NCBI GenBank assembly: GCA_024195585.1
Contig: SWBL01000055.1
Span: forward strand, 120,658 to 184,657
Source: Aureobasidium sp. EXF-3400
Taxonomy: Eukaryota > Ascomycota > Dothideomycetes > Dothideales > Saccotheciaceae
Direction: 5' to 3'
DNA: 64,000 nt
Each line of letters starts with the position of its first letter. Positions within the stretch are counted from its first letter, which is position 1. The notes beneath the pieces were generated by a model. The model saw only the letters and a list, made by a program, of their open reading frames with translations, ran no database searches and had not been told where the DNA came from. Shown here in pieces: positions 31,444 to 42,572 of the stretch. Made by a program: the position numbers and the translations under genes.

Positions 31444-32310
31444 TTAGGGTAAAGGTGATGAGGGCGTGAACTCAGTATTCCACTCGGGCCACTGCTTGTC
31501 AACAGCGCAGTCACCACAGCTGGGCTGACCGTTATCTCCCTCAATCAGTCTCCTCCAGACAGTGGATATAACTCTCTTATTCTCCGGGTGGGGCCGTACT
31601 GAGACGTAGACACCAGTGCCGTGTCTTCCTCTTGCGACCTCCATATCGATGTACCCTCCACAGACGTTGCGTAGTATGACGGAAGCGGGACTGGAGTCAT
31701 CCCAAACTCGGGGATACGAGTCACCGCCGGGAAAGTAGAATCTGGCTTCGAGCTTCTCGATTGGGTAACGTGGAGACTTGCCTAGAGTTGTGGACACGAG
31801 ATGTGCCAGCTGGTCTAGGTGGTCAAGGTATTTCTGAGATGTGGGCTTGGGATAGCTGCCGGCGATGTGGATGCTACGAGCATGGCGGATGAAGTCGGGA
31901 CATTTTGTCTTGAAGACGTGCAGGCCAAGAGGGAATTGTACGAAAAGACTTGTGTCTTTGTTGTTCTTTCGTCGGAAGTGGGTGCTCAATTCCGCATTGA
32001 TCTGGTGGTTAAGCAGCAGGAGCGAAGACAAGGTTGAATGGTGTGAATCTGGACTTGGTGCTAACGCCACGTCGATGCGGGCAGGGTCTGAGACCGAGAG
32101 GAGACGCGATGAGTAGGTAGATATGATAGCGGGCTCGTGCATTGGTGGGAGGCCTGGTAGGGGAGCGCGTTGGTCGCCATAGACTCGGTGAACAAGATCA
32201 GCGCCCTTGCCCGTCAGCTCGCAAGCTCCAATCGTGACTGCTGCTCCCTCGACTGCTGCATGCTCGTAGATAATGAGACGAAGCTCTAGTGGAAGTTCTA
32301 GGAAAGACAT
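31444..32310 (-). CDS. F-box-like protein
   Basis: From the Met at 32310 the product is 288 residues. The frame is open 33 codons further upstream, but this Met starts the conserved motif SFLELPLELRLIIYEHA, the N-terminal F-box-like helix common in large ascomycete families. The rest has a Leu-rich segment (STLSSLLLLNHQINAEL) and conserved phrases such as HARSIHIAG; it ends with Cys-Gly-Asp-Cys. F-box proteins bind Skp1 and recruit targets to SCF ubiquitin ligases; many short fungal members are untested. The target is unknown. Confidence 0.7.
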   Translation of the reverse strand: MSFLELPLELRLIIYEHAAVEGAAVTIGACELTGKGADLVHRVYGDQRAPLPGLPPMHEPAIISTYSSRLLSVSDPARIDVALAPSPDSHHSTLSSLLLLNHQINAELSTHFRRKNNKDTSLFVQFPLGLHVFKTKCPDFIRHARSIHIAGSYPKPTSQKYLDHLDQLAHLVSTTLGKSPRYPIEKLEARFYFPGGDSYPRVWDDSSPASVILRNVCGGYIDMEVARGRHGTGVYVSVRPHPENKRVISTVWRRLIEGDNGQPSCGDCAVDKQWPEWNTEFTPSSPLP

Positions 32311-33140
32311 GCTACTGTAAGATGTATACAGAATTATACAAAAAAGTTCAAGTAGAAAGTGAAGCAGCTCTGTTGTTGCAACGGCGGGGTTTATCTTTCT
32401 TATCAACATTCGCTCTCTATCACCGTTGACCCGTCGTCCCGTCCGCCTCTATTTACTGTCCGGAGACCCACTTGTAAACAACCTGCACTATTCAACACCC
32501 GTCGTTGTTGTGCCGCCAAAACTTTATACCCGCTGATACCGAGCATGCGCCATTAATCCATCTTGTGAGCTTATCACGCCTTCTCTCGCTCGTCCAGACC
32601 TGACCAATCTTTTTCTTGTGCCATGCAAGGGGTGGCTGACCTGATCCACGAGCGCTGTCCTTGCCAACTCCAAGGCTCATCTTCGGCAATCGTACCCAAT
32701 CTATTCCTTGCGCCCAGCAACCAGCTGCCTCGCTCCTTCCGTATCTGAAGCCAGCAATAAATTGCCAGAAGTCAGAAAACAGTTCAATGTCTTTGGATCT
32801 CACGCATTCTACTTCCAGCATGAACTACAGTATTCACAGTAGTCCATTAACAAGATGAGCTCTGAAAATTTACAAGCTCCGCATAGAAGAACACATTGTC
32901 TGTAATCCTTCAAGCCACAGTAAGATTGGGCAGTGCCGTATACTTTCTGTCTATTGGGGGGTTGTCCTTTCGCTCAGGCGGTGCCAGGCAGCTACATTTG
33001 CTGACACTATCGCCTCGTGAAAGGTCGATGATATATAACTATCGCAAAGGCACATCCTTGGTCTTGCACACTAAAACTACACTTCACTCTCCATAAATCA
33101 ACACGCCATTCCCTCTGTGTATTTTCCGTTGTCAGCGAAC
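32311..33140. other. divergent promoter region
   Basis: An 830-bp gap between the leftward F-box gene and the rightward NAD(P)-binding gene. A 109-codon minus-strand ORF (32492-32821) lacks any family signal. A possible TATA element (GATGATATATAAC) lies near 33026-33038. Confidence 0.4.
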
Positions 33141-33896
33141 ATGAGTCGAACCATCGCTTTTCTAGGTGCAACAGGTGGATGCGCAGGTGCTTGTCTCATC
33201 GCCTCACTCAAGGAAGGCTACACCTGTCGCGCACTTGCCCGCACACCATCCAAACTCACTACTTCCCTTGAAACTCAAGGCCTCTCTGAGTCCTTGCTCG
33301 CCAACCTCGAGATCATCCAAGGCAATGCCAAAGATATCGAATCCGTCAAGACCCTACTCCAAACCCCTACTGGCATTGTTGACACCATCGTCTTCGGAGT
33401 CGGTGCAGCTCCAAAGCTTAGATTACACATCATGCCCGTAACACTAGACGATATAGAAGTCTGTCGCACGGCAATGGCAACCCTTCTTTCAGCACTGGAC
33501 GAGCTTAAAGCTGTAACCAAGCCGAGATTGCTCGTCATTTCTACTACAGGCATCACTAAAGGACCTAGAGATGTACCTCTGCTCTATGTCCCTCTATATC
33601 ACTGGTTCCTTCACATTCCGCACGTTGATAAGCGAGTCATGGAAGAACTTGTGTGTATGCAACGACAGAAGCCTGCTGCTGAAAGGATAGTGGGCGAATT
33701 TGCTATCGTGCGGCCAACTTTGTTGATGGATGGGGATGGTGTGGGTGTGGCCAAGGTCAGATATGGTCTTGAGAGTAATCCTGCTTTGGGTTGGACGATT
33801 GACCGTAAAGATGTTGGCAATTGGTTGTTTGAGAAAGGAGTTAAGCCTGCGGATCTAGGGGAGTTCAAAGATCAGGCTATCAGTTTGACTGCTTGA
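33141..33896 (+). CDS. NAD(P)-binding Rossmann protein (NmrA/atypical SDR)
   Basis: The ATG at 33141 gives 251 residues; the longer open frame begins only with GTG. The dinucleotide-binding motif IAFLGATGGCAGAC is at residues 4-17, with an Arg-Thr at the end of the second strand (ALARTPSK) suggesting NADP(H). A strand-turn LLVISTTGITKG near 135 replaces the YxxxK active site of classical SDRs, placing it with atypical SDRs or NmrA-like proteins. The substrate is unknown. A single exon, following an 830-bp promoter region. Confidence 0.8.
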   Translation: MSRTIAFLGATGGCAGACLIASLKEGYTCRALARTPSKLTTSLETQGLSESLLANLEIIQGNAKDIESVKTLLQTPTGIVDTIVFGVGAAPKLRLHIMPVTLDDIEVCRTAMATLLSALDELKAVTKPRLLVISTTGITKGPRDVPLLYVPLYHWFLHIPHVDKRVMEELVCMQRQKPAAERIVGEFAIVRPTLLMDGDGVGVAKVRYGLESNPALGWTIDRKDVGNWLFEKGVKPADLGEFKDQAISLTA

Positions 33897-34207
33897 GTTT
33901 TGTTTGTCAAGAAGACTGCTAAGAGATATGTGTAAGCTTGGCATGGTGGGTTAATGTATGGCAGTGAGTCAGGAATAATGATTGTCACAACTTACATCCG
34001 CGCTTTGATGTGGAGTAGGAGCGTTATGCACTTGTTTGTGTGTTTATTCCTATGGAAAACACTAATTAGATTGCTTCCAAGACGAAAGCTGATATGAAGG
34101 CCGTAATACCGTCGTCGGTAATGTCATACCGCAAGACCATCAATGTATGTTGTGTCCGTCTCTCCCTGCCTCCGGTGTCCGGGGTTACTGTTTCACGAGC
34201 CTGATGT
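33897..34207. other. intergenic between convergent genes
   Basis: A 311-bp gap with the 3' ends of the NAD(P)-binding gene and the F-box/LRR gene. Nothing else seen. Confidence 0.5.
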
Positions 34208-35662
34208 TCACCGCACCTCGTCCTCACTTTCAACTTCCTCACTTACGTAGTCGAACCCATTCCATCCCTCGATTGCAATTTCTTCATAGTCCTGCCAAAG
34301 GCCAGGTAGAGGTTGATTCTGTATCGAACCATCAGTGTAGATTCCTCCGTCAGACTTAGACCGATACTTCTTTCCAGAATATCCTCTTCCGTATCGAAGC
34401 ACAGGGATTGGACCTCCGAATGCAACGAAACGCTCAGCCTCATGTGCATTTTGTAGTGGCATATAGACGAAGGAAGACGAATTCTGTTGCAAAGTTTCGA
34501 ATTGTACACGCTGAAGTGCTGGCAATCTACCAGCGATACTGCTGAAGACCGGCGACCAACCATTGTCAGCGCATCCGTGACTAAGTCCAAGTCGCTGTAG
34601 TGATGCGGAGTGGCGTAGGATAAAGTCAGACAGAGCATCTCCCACGACTCTGTCAAAACGGAGGAGACAAACTCGAAGGCAGTCCGATCGAAGTGATTTG
34701 ATGATGTCGGTGATATCGTGCTCGGTAAGTGACAAACTTAGAGTCTCGAGTGACGTTGCGCCACGAAGGATGTGGGCGCACTTCGTCACTTCAGCCGCGG
34801 AAGGAAACTTGGCTGAGCAATTGATGCGAAGGTGTTTTAGGTTAGGTAGTGTAAAATCTGATCGATCCTCAAGTCCCTTCAAGCCAGTACTTATTAGGGT
34901 AAGAGAGCTCAGCTGTGATAGGGATTTCCAGATTTTGGTGAGATACTCGAACCAACAAGGCATATCCTTATGGCTGTATGCCAGTATGCCCAACATGTCG
35001 AACCTTCTCTGCTCGACAATGGACGTATGCTCGCTGGAGAAGACAAGGTTGCGGAGTTGTGGACACTTTTCGAACGCTTTCTCAAGTGTTGATGTTATTC
35101 TGAGAGAATGAGCCTCGCCTAGCCTTTTGTACACCATGGCTCGGAACCAGTCTCGGCGAGCTTGTCTAGTCCTCTTCCTCGCCTCCCAATCTTCGCAAGC
35201 AACCTGGTACTCCTCGTGCGCACGTTGCATGACTCTGTTAGTCATCGAGCCATAGCTTTCTGTGTCGTCGAGTATCAGAGTTCTTGGGCGGTAATCATCC
35301 CAAGAAGGTGGCGGAGGGTCAGGCCGACAATCTTCATAGCTCGGGTATACTCTGAGGACCGAGGTATCGCAGACTAGTGTGGTAAGATATCTACCGAAAA
35401 CCTCATGGTCAACGATCTCGTCGAGTGCGGCGATGCTGTCTGGGTAGTTGAACAGAAAGAAGCGGTTGAGGAAATAGCGTTCGGCTGCCGTGGCAAAGAT
35501 CTTGGAGGTAAGTCGGAGTGGTTTGAGATATTTTGGTGTGAGGAAGCTGCAGATACGCTGCTTGAGTTCAAGAGGCAGTGCATCCATGTTGGCGTTGTTG
35601 AGAGGCGGCATCGTAGTAGATGGGAGTGAGATTGTAGATAGTGCTGGAGACGAAACCATCAT
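34208..35662 (-). CDS. F-box protein with leucine-rich repeats
   Basis: A single exon of 484 residues. After a Ser/Pro leader, residues 26-50 hold an F-box (MDALPLELKQRICSFLTPKYL), followed by a conserved LRLTSKIFATAAERYFL. The C-terminal half has irregular Leu-rich repeats (CPQLRNLVF, LSQLSSLTLIS, LPNLKHLRIN, ATSLETLSLSL, SASLQRLGLSHG), which usually form the target-binding surface. The C-terminus is acidic. It probably works as a substrate receptor of an SCF ubiquitin ligase; the target is not known. The 84 residues between F-box and LRRs contain a charged coiled segment (AHEEYQVACEDWEARKRTRQARRD). Confidence 0.8.
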   Translation of the reverse strand: MMVSSPALSTISLPSTTMPPLNNANMDALPLELKQRICSFLTPKYLKPLRLTSKIFATAAERYFLNRFFLFNYPDSIAALDEIVDHEVFGRYLTTLVCDTSVLRVYPSYEDCRPDPPPPSWDDYRPRTLILDDTESYGSMTNRVMQRAHEEYQVACEDWEARKRTRQARRDWFRAMVYKRLGEAHSLRITSTLEKAFEKCPQLRNLVFSSEHTSIVEQRRFDMLGILAYSHKDMPCWFEYLTKIWKSLSQLSSLTLISTGLKGLEDRSDFTLPNLKHLRINCSAKFPSAAEVTKCAHILRGATSLETLSLSLTEHDITDIIKSLRSDCLRVCLLRFDRVVGDALSDFILRHSASLQRLGLSHGCADNGWSPVFSSIAGRLPALQRVQFETLQQNSSSFVYMPLQNAHEAERFVAFGGPIPVLRYGRGYSGKKYRSKSDGGIYTDGSIQNQPLPGLWQDYEEIAIEGWNGFDYVSEEVESEDEVR

Positions 35663-36088
35663 AACGATGAGGATGTTTGCGTTGAAACCGCCGTGATCAA
35701 GTGCTCAATCGTGTGTAAGATCGATTGCGTATGGTAGAGTGAGTAAATAGTCGAGTGAGTAAATAGTCGAGTGAGAAGCGACGGAGTGAAAGACGTTGTC
35801 TCAGGTATAGGTGAGGAGGTTCCGCAAAGTGAAGAAGTCGAATGCGAGCGCCGTCTTCGGACATCGAACTTGCTGTCCGAACTCGAAGAGTGAATACAGA
35901 CAGCAAACCTGCCACCTGGAGTAATAATCTCTCGATCACGCAACGGTGCACATCTAGTTTCACGATCTTTTTACAGCTCTTCTCGACTGTAAAGGAGGCA
36001 GATTTTTCTATTACCGTATCCTAGACCATCACGTTTGGTCGTCCTGTATGTCATCCAATCATAATTCATATCGTGCTTTTAATGCTCT
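35663..36088. other. intergenic, with a short direct repeat
   Basis: A 426-bp gap upstream of the F-box/LRR gene and downstream of RAD57. A GAGTGAGTAAATAGTC unit occurs twice in direct succession near 35737-35770. Confidence 0.5.
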
Positions 36089-37396
36089 TCATGCCTCATC
36101 GGACGTGCCTGTACTATCATCATGCTTCTTCGATCTGATGCCTTCCTCGCAAACCTCAAACTCAACACCATCCGTCCCATTATCATCACGCGACCAAGCC
36201 GAAAAAGCGACTTTGAGGTGGCGCCTCCAACCAACGATGTCCATACCTGGCCCCAACAAGTAGTCTTGAGGCTTGAGTATGGGTTGCTTGAGTAGCACAA
36301 CACGAGCTGATAATTGGTTTGTCCAAGTCAAGCCCAATGAAGGCGTTTTGAGATCGCGCATAAAGCGGTGATCACCCCATCCTGTAAAGAAGCGTTGTTG
36401 ATGATCTAACGACAGAGGGTCATTTGTGGAGAGGATCAACTGTGGTTGTTGTGAGGGCGGTGGGAGGGCAGCAGTATTGCTGTTGGTATTTGAGACTTGT
36501 GTGGCGACAGAGTTCTGCGATAGAGGCGTTGCAGTAGCATCGAAGAGAGAGGCGACAGGTCCAAATCGATCGAGGACTTGGTTAGCAACCACGATGGCGA
36601 CATTATGGGAACGAGCGAGATAGCGCAAATGAGCACCAAGTTGTGTCAACTGTAAACTACGACGAGCCAGGGCATCCGACGAGTTCGCACCAACGCGGTC
36701 GAACTCTGCGCGGAAGTTGGCCGCTACCGAATCGACGATGATCAGACCAACATTGGCTCGGGCGATCTGGACAGGGACTTGGTAACGCAAAACATGGTCC
36801 TGTGACTCGAGGTCTCGGAGCTGAGTACTCTGCACTCGGGACAGAGAAGGCTTTTCGGATTCGGGGAGAGAGGATAGATATGGGTGTCTTGTCAAGATCT
36901 GATTCAGACGGGTTGTCGACAGTGGCGCTTCGGTAGACAAGTAAAGTGCGCTCTTTCCCAAGCCCTTTGGTGAGCCCAGTTGTACAGCGAGGAGCAAAGT
37001 CAAGAGCAGCTGAGTCTTGCCCGCTGCGCTCTCTCCAGTGATTTCGCAGACTTGACCAGCAGGGAATCCTCCTCCAAGCGCTGCATCGAGGTCGTCGTCC
37101 AGAGTGCTGATGTGTGACCATGTGGTTTCTTTCTTGGCCGCTTTGGCAGATTCATCCTTCTCTTCCTTGTGGGAGTTTTCAGGTGCGTCGAAACCGAGCT
37201 GGGCATGCAGCTGGGTGATCAATGTTGCTGTGATTTCGCGTACTTGGTCGATGGACACGTCGGCGCGGCGGGCGACATCGACGGGGCCGAGAGTCATCAA
37301 GTCATTGCTGCTGATGTTTGCCTTTTCCAGCCGTTCCAGCACCTTCTCGAATGGTTCCGTGTCAATGTTCGGAAGTAGCTGCAGTATGTCGCTCAT
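36089..37396 (-). CDS. RAD57: RAD57-like RecA-family recombination mediator
   Basis: The ATG at 37396 gives 435 residues; the open frame upstream begins only with GTG. The N-terminal helical domain is followed by a RecA core with Walker A GESAAGKTQ near 118 and Walker B VGLIIVDS near 215. The segment LVRRSLQ-like (ALARRSLQLTQLGAHLRYLA) and VANQVLDRF match Rad51 paralogues. In yeast, Rad55-Rad57 stabilises Rad51 filaments during homologous recombination; the same role is inferred. Against Rad51 itself: the core is divergent and has a long insert rich in Asn, Gln and Pro near 285-310. XRCC3 is the metazoan relative and an acceptable alternative name. Confidence 0.85.
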   Translation of the reverse strand: MSDILQLLPNIDTEPFEKVLERLEKANISSNDLMTLGPVDVARRADVSIDQVREITATLITQLHAQLGFDAPENSHKEEKDESAKAAKKETTWSHISTLDDDLDAALGGGFPAGQVCEITGESAAGKTQLLLTLLLAVQLGSPKGLGKSALYLSTEAPLSTTRLNQILTRHPYLSSLPESEKPSLSRVQSTQLRDLESQDHVLRYQVPVQIARANVGLIIVDSVAANFRAEFDRVGANSSDALARRSLQLTQLGAHLRYLARSHNVAIVVANQVLDRFGPVASLFDATATPLSQNSVATQVSNTNSNTAALPPPSQQPQLILSTNDPLSLDHQQRFFTGWGDHRFMRDLKTPSLGLTWTNQLSARVVLLKQPILKPQDYLLGPGMDIVGWRRHLKVAFSAWSRDDNGTDGVEFEVCEEGIRSKKHDDSTGTSDEA

Positions 37397-38216
37397 GTCC
37401 AGGCAACTTCCTCCACCTCTCACGTCGGCGGTCGCACTTGCTTCCAGACTTCTTTACAGCTTCCAGAAGGCGCGACCTTCACGCGTGCTTGAAGTCCGTG
37501 CTTTCCGTTTCCCCGGCTTCTCCAGGTTTGCGTCTGGACCTCGTCACCGCTGGTCATCCGAGGTGACCACCAAGAGTCTCTGAGCAACTGTCCAAAGTTA
37601 GAGACTCAAATACACGAGCCGCTGACCATCGAGACCTTTGCAGTAGCCGAGCTTGGGAGTCTGAAGATTGCTCCTCTACGCATTCTTCTTAAAGACAGAT
37701 CATCTGCTATTCTCTTCCAGTAGGCTGCTGGTTATCTTTGCGACAATCTCTCTGGACGAGTAGAAACAGCATCATTACCCCACGTCTGGACTGCAGTGCA
37801 GCACAGTTCGTGCGCGCAGGTACAAAGCAACAGCCCGTCTTCCACTGATCCGCTATTCTTATCGTTCCCAGGTGAGTGATAACCGAGAGTTGATGGCATA
37901 AAGATTGCAAGCCCAAAAATCACATCGTTTCCATTCCCCTCATCTTCCAAAGAGCCGGAGGAACGGCTGTCAACACGTGCCCCTCCATTTATCCTCAAGG
38001 TCCCTGCATGACGCTGGCACATGCGATAGCCTTCGATATATTTGTATCAACCTCTCCAGCCCACCCGCCTGTTTGATCTTTTTTTTCTTTCCGCCCACTT
38101 CAAATGCCATCTTACTGTCTACAAGACTGCCACTATTTCTTCCGCACCGCTCTTCGTGGCCTGTCCATTTCGACCACTGTCTCACCTCTGTACACTTAAA
38201 CTGACAAATCATCGCC
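37397..38216. other. divergent promoter region
   Basis: 820 bp between RAD57 (leftward) and the carnitine acetyltransferase (rightward). Small ORFs only. The last 150 bases are CT-rich leader. Confidence 0.5.
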
Positions 38217-40774
38217 ATGACTGCCAGACGACTCACAAATACCTCGACCTCTCTAGACAAGGTTGTCGCCTCTTCTAGTCCTCCAAAATCCACTCCTGCC
38301 GAGTTCAACCGCTCCAAAGCTCCAGCCAAGGAAACACAAAAGTCCTTGCCTATCCCAGACAACAAGACCGAGAAGCCCGCCATGACGACTCAAGGAGTCA
38401 CGTTTGCTTCCCAAGAGAAGCTGCCCAAGCTTCCCATTCCGGATCTGGACAAGTCGTGCAACAAGTACCTTTCATCGCTGCGGCCCTTGCAGTCTGCTAG
38501 AGAACATGCGGAGACTGAAGTCGCTGTGCAAGAGTTTCTGAGAGCCGAGGGTCCCGAGCTTCAAGAAAAACTCAAGAAGTATGCCACGGGTAAATCCAGC
38601 TACATTGAACAGTTCTGTACGTTTACAACTCGCTCGACCTGCGAAATCTCATCTGCTAACTTTTCCAGGGTACGACTCGTACCTCAACTTTGACAACCCT
38701 GTGGTACTTAATCTTAACCCCTTCTTCTTACTCGAAGATGATCCTACCCCGGCCAGAAACAACCAAGTAACCCGCGCCGCATCCCTCGTCATATCTGCAC
38801 TTTCATTTGTGAGGGCTGTGAGAAAGGAAGAGCTAGAGCCAGACACCCTCCGAGGTCAGCCTCTAGACATGTACCAATACTCGCGCCTATTCGGTACTGC
38901 TCGCATTCCCACCGAGCACGGCTGCCAAATTGGTCAAGATCCTTCTTCGAAGCACATCGTGGTCTTGGTGCGTGGCCAATTCTACTGGTTCGATGTCCTA
39001 GACGACAACAACGACCTGATCATGACCGAGAAAGACATCACTCTGAACCTACAAGTCATTGTAGACGACGCACAACAGATCCCTATCCAAGAATTCGCAC
39101 GAAACGCTGTTGGTGTGCTCAGCACTGAGAACCGCAAGATTTGGTCTAGTCTGCGAGATGTTCTCTCCCGAGAGGAAGGCTCAAACAACTCCGACAGTCT
39201 CAATATCGTTGACTCTGCGCTTTTCATTCTCTGTCTCGACTACACAGAGCCCAAGTCTGGTGCTGATCTCTGCATGAACATGCTCTGCGGCACCTCGCAG
39301 ATCGAGAATGGTCTTCAAGTTGGTACATGTACCAACCGTTGGTACGACAAGTTGCAACTCATTGTCTGCAAGAACGGTAGCGCCGGTATCAACTTCGAAC
39401 ATACCGGAGTCGACGGTCACACAGTCTTGCGATTTGCATCTGATGTCTACACCGATACCATTCTGCGCTTTGCTCGTACCATCAACGGCAAAGCACCATC
39501 ATTGTGGGCATCCGATTCGCCAGATCCTGCCAAACGTGACCCAAACAGCTTCGGTGATGTCTCAACAACACCACACAGATTGGAGTGGGACATGTTGCCT
39601 GAGGTATCGACTGCTGTGCGATTTGCCGAGACCCGTCTAGCGGACCTCATCCAACAGAACGAGTTCGCAACTCTTGAGTTTATGCAATACGGCAAGAACT
39701 TCATGACTAGCATGGGCTTCTCTCCAGACGCCTTCGTGCAGATGGCTTTCCAGGCAGCCTACTATGGTCTGTATGGCAGAATGGAGTGCGTTTACGAGCC
39801 CGCCATGACCAAGGTCTTCTACCACGGTCGTACGGAAGCCATCCGACCAGTCACTGACGAATCCACCGAGTTCGTCAAACTCTTCTGGGGTGAGAACCCA
39901 CCTGCCAAGAAGGTCGAAGCATTGCGTAAAGCATGTCAGAAACACACTGAGATCACGAAAGAATGCGCCAAAGCTCAAGGACAAGACAGACATTTGTATG
40001 CCCTGTTCTGTGTTTGGCAACGCATGATAGATGGTGATGAAGAGATCTTGAGTCAGAACGGCGACGCCGGTGATGGCATGCATGACGGCAACTCCTCTGA
40101 TGTGATGAGTGATGATGGCAGCTCTAGAAGCTCGATGAACCGCGTACAGACCAACACAGGCGTCATGCCTTCGCTGTTCGCCGACAGTGGATGGGACAGA
40201 TTGAACACCACCATCCTCTCTACTTCGAACTGCGGTAACCCTTCCCTGCGCCAATTCGGATTCGGACCTACTTCTGGCGATGGTTTCGGTATTGGCTACA
40301 TCATTAAAGATGGCAGCGTCAGCATCTGTGCTTCTTCTAAGCACCGCCAGACCAAGCGTTACATCGATGCCATCGAAAGCTACTTCTTGGAAATGAGAAA
40401 GGTCCTGCGACAGACACAGAGAAGAGGCACAAACACCGATAAGCTTGCCAGTCGTGCAAGAGAAGCGGAGGAATTGAAGGCGAAGGCCAGACCAAAAAAC
40501 AATAGATTGAAGTCCCGCGGCATACTTGTTGATGGCACCAGAACACCTGCTATGGAAAGCGAACAGGTCAGCGATGACGATGGCTTGGGTGGCTGTAAGT
40601 TTAATCCCTATTTTCTGCGTAACCACAGTACTAACCACTCATATAGATGGCTTCTTCGATGCTGGAATGTTGCTACAGGCTTTGAAGCAAGAGCAGAACG
40701 GTAGCATTAAGCCTAGCCAAAAGGCTGCAGCGAGAAACAAGGTTGGCAAGAAGTTGCAGTTGATGGATTATTAG
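38217..40774 (+). CDS. carnitine O-acetyltransferase (YAT-type)
   Basis: Three exons, 38217-38616, 38669-40594 and 40647-40774, give 817 residues. The choline/carnitine acyltransferase domain begins LPKLPIPDLDKSCNKYLSSLRPL near 75 and continues through EQFWYDSYLNFDNPVVLNLNPFF. The catalytic His is in NFEHTGVDGH near 390, and the late STSNCGNPSLRQFGFGP region forms part of the carnitine site. The enzyme moves acetyl between CoA and carnitine, allowing acetyl units to cross compartments during growth on acetate or fatty acids. The length and an acidic insert near 610-640 (GDAGDGMHDGNSSD) resemble the yeast Yat2/FacC type rather than Cat2. Met56 is a possible shorter start. Confidence 0.93.
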
Positions 40775-41255
40775 CATATCACAGCATATTGAATTGAAGT
40801 TTCTACTGTCCTTGAGTGTTTCCTTTCTTCCAGTGATTTGATGATCCTATCTTGACAGATACCGGGATCGCCGATTTACCAGTCCAAGACGAGCCACGGG
40901 GCTGTAGTAAGGATAGAGGTTGTCAGACATGCGTAAGCTGGTTATAGCGCTTCAAAAGATCCGCCCGCGTGATTGAACCGCATAAACGCGCGAATGGCTC
41001 CTTCTTGGTGCAACCAGAATTAGTAGCGGCTCAACACATGAAAACATAGCATCCTCGCTTACGGGTTCGAACATAACGCTGTAGGTGCTCAAGGAGCGAA
41101 CTTTCCTTTGCAGAACACGCAACTGAGTCTTTTTAAAGTCCCCGAGGAATATTACAATATGAGATGCTGAACGAGACATGGCATGGGAAAAAATTGGAGA
41201 AAGGCGTGCCCTGAAGTTGGAGATGAACGCTTGAAGTCAACTGATGCTAACGAAT
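40775..41255. other. intergenic
   Basis: A 481-bp gap between the carnitine acetyltransferase 3' end and the RidA-like relic. No gene seen. Confidence 0.5.
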
Positions 41256-41640
41256 CTACTTCTGTCTCCATCCATCCCCATCATTCTTTAACTGCTTCCC
41301 GCGGTATGCTTCAACCAATCTCGACCAGCATGTCAGGAAATGCAAGCTTCGGAACACTCAGAACGGTCCAGATGAGATGGTGTCCTGGAATGCGACTCTT
41401 CAACTTCTGCACAAAATATTCGTAGTGCATGGAGATGTCCGTCTGATAACTTCGAATGAGTGAGGTAGACAACCTCCCAGCCAGTCAAGCCTGCTGCCTG
41501 AAGCACCCGATTGATCTTATCCGCGGCATTGTCGATTTGTCTCTCCCAGTCTCAGCCGTTCAGGCTACCCTCACTGTCCCAGCAACCTTGTTCCGGGCAT
41601 TTGAGAACATCGCCGACAACAATGACTTGAGAGTAAAGGA
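41256..41640 (-). pseudogene. decayed RidA/YjgF/L-PSP family gene
   Basis: On the minus strand three adjoining open segments in two frames together read like a RidA-family protein. The first has YSQVIVVGDVLKCPEQGCWD then, after an in-frame TGA near 41540, DWERQIDNAADKINRVLQAAG and GWEVVYLTHSK. The second (one base out of register) has RIPGHHLIWTVLSVPK and PDMLVEI. The third, shifted again after VEIG, has VEAYRGKQLKND and ends with TAG at 41256. Phrases such as VVGD, GCWD, the amphipathic helix, GW.VVYL and HHLIWTV match the order in the family. RidA proteins hydrolyse reactive enamine/imine intermediates. One stop and two frameshifts in about 380 bp mean the locus is inactive. The N-terminus, upstream of 41640, is not recognisable. 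Confidence 0.75.
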
Positions 41641-42572
41641 CGCTCTAAAGTAATTAATGTATCCTCACCAATGGATAATAGTAAGTAGTGCAGTTGCCAT
41701 TCATCGATATCAGCCAAAATTTGGAGATCTGGAGAGCCTACAGTATCGTCCCCGACCCCTCCTTTCTTGCTGTTCGTGGAGATCCTTGGCAAGGACTTCC
41801 AACGCGAAGGCAACCGATACCTTCCATAGACCACTACACTCTCGCAGGTGTTTATAACGAGCAGTCATAAAGAAAAATGAACCAATATCTGGATCCCTTC
41901 TTCACGCACTCGTCCTTGCTCTTAGTACGATACCTATGCGTTTGCTCTGTCATCAAGCCATCTCTACCCTAAGCGTCTTTTCCATAAGCAGCACTATTAG
42001 CTATACATCGTTCTGACGATTAACCATGAATGCCAGGTAAACAGACGCCCTCAGTGCCTCCTTTGCAATGATTCTTAGCGTCTAGGACATGTCATGAAAG
42101 ATCTAGGTAGTGGCTCATTTGGCACCAGACACGAAGCTCCTAGCCCTATACACGATATGCATACCATGATGTTTACAGGATTCTACAAATGATGTTCTCA
42201 ACATCATTTACGTGGATGATAGCTGACTTGTTGTATGTTCTGCGCTACGAGAAGCCTGGCCTGCATCTGTGATTTAGCTCAATCCAGCTAGCGCCTCAAG
42301 AATCACGGGATTCGACGGGCTGATGCAGCCCGAATTGGAAAAACCTCCTAACGATATAATCAGGTTGCGAGTCGTCTTTGCTACTGTATCTGACAGTTTG
42401 GTCGCGAGCTGTACGTAGGAGTGGAATGGGGTGGATAGGATGTGGCTCGACGATCGAGTCCGCGCCGTCCATGAGTTGTAGACCTCAGAAGCTCCGAGAC
42501 TGGTTGGATCTCGGTAGCATCAATGGGAAAGGAGCCAATGGTAGGGAATATGAATCTGGAAAGGAAGGAGCA
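41641..42572. other. intergenic
   Basis: About 930 bp without a defensible gene. The right end (from 42380) lies inside a 150-codon minus-strand open frame that is carried mainly by the tandem repeat beyond it. Confidence 0.4.

Noticed and set aside
39637..40638. 333-codon frame antisense to the carnitine acetyltransferase
   Set aside because: Shadow of conserved coding sequence; composition mirrors the sense codons.
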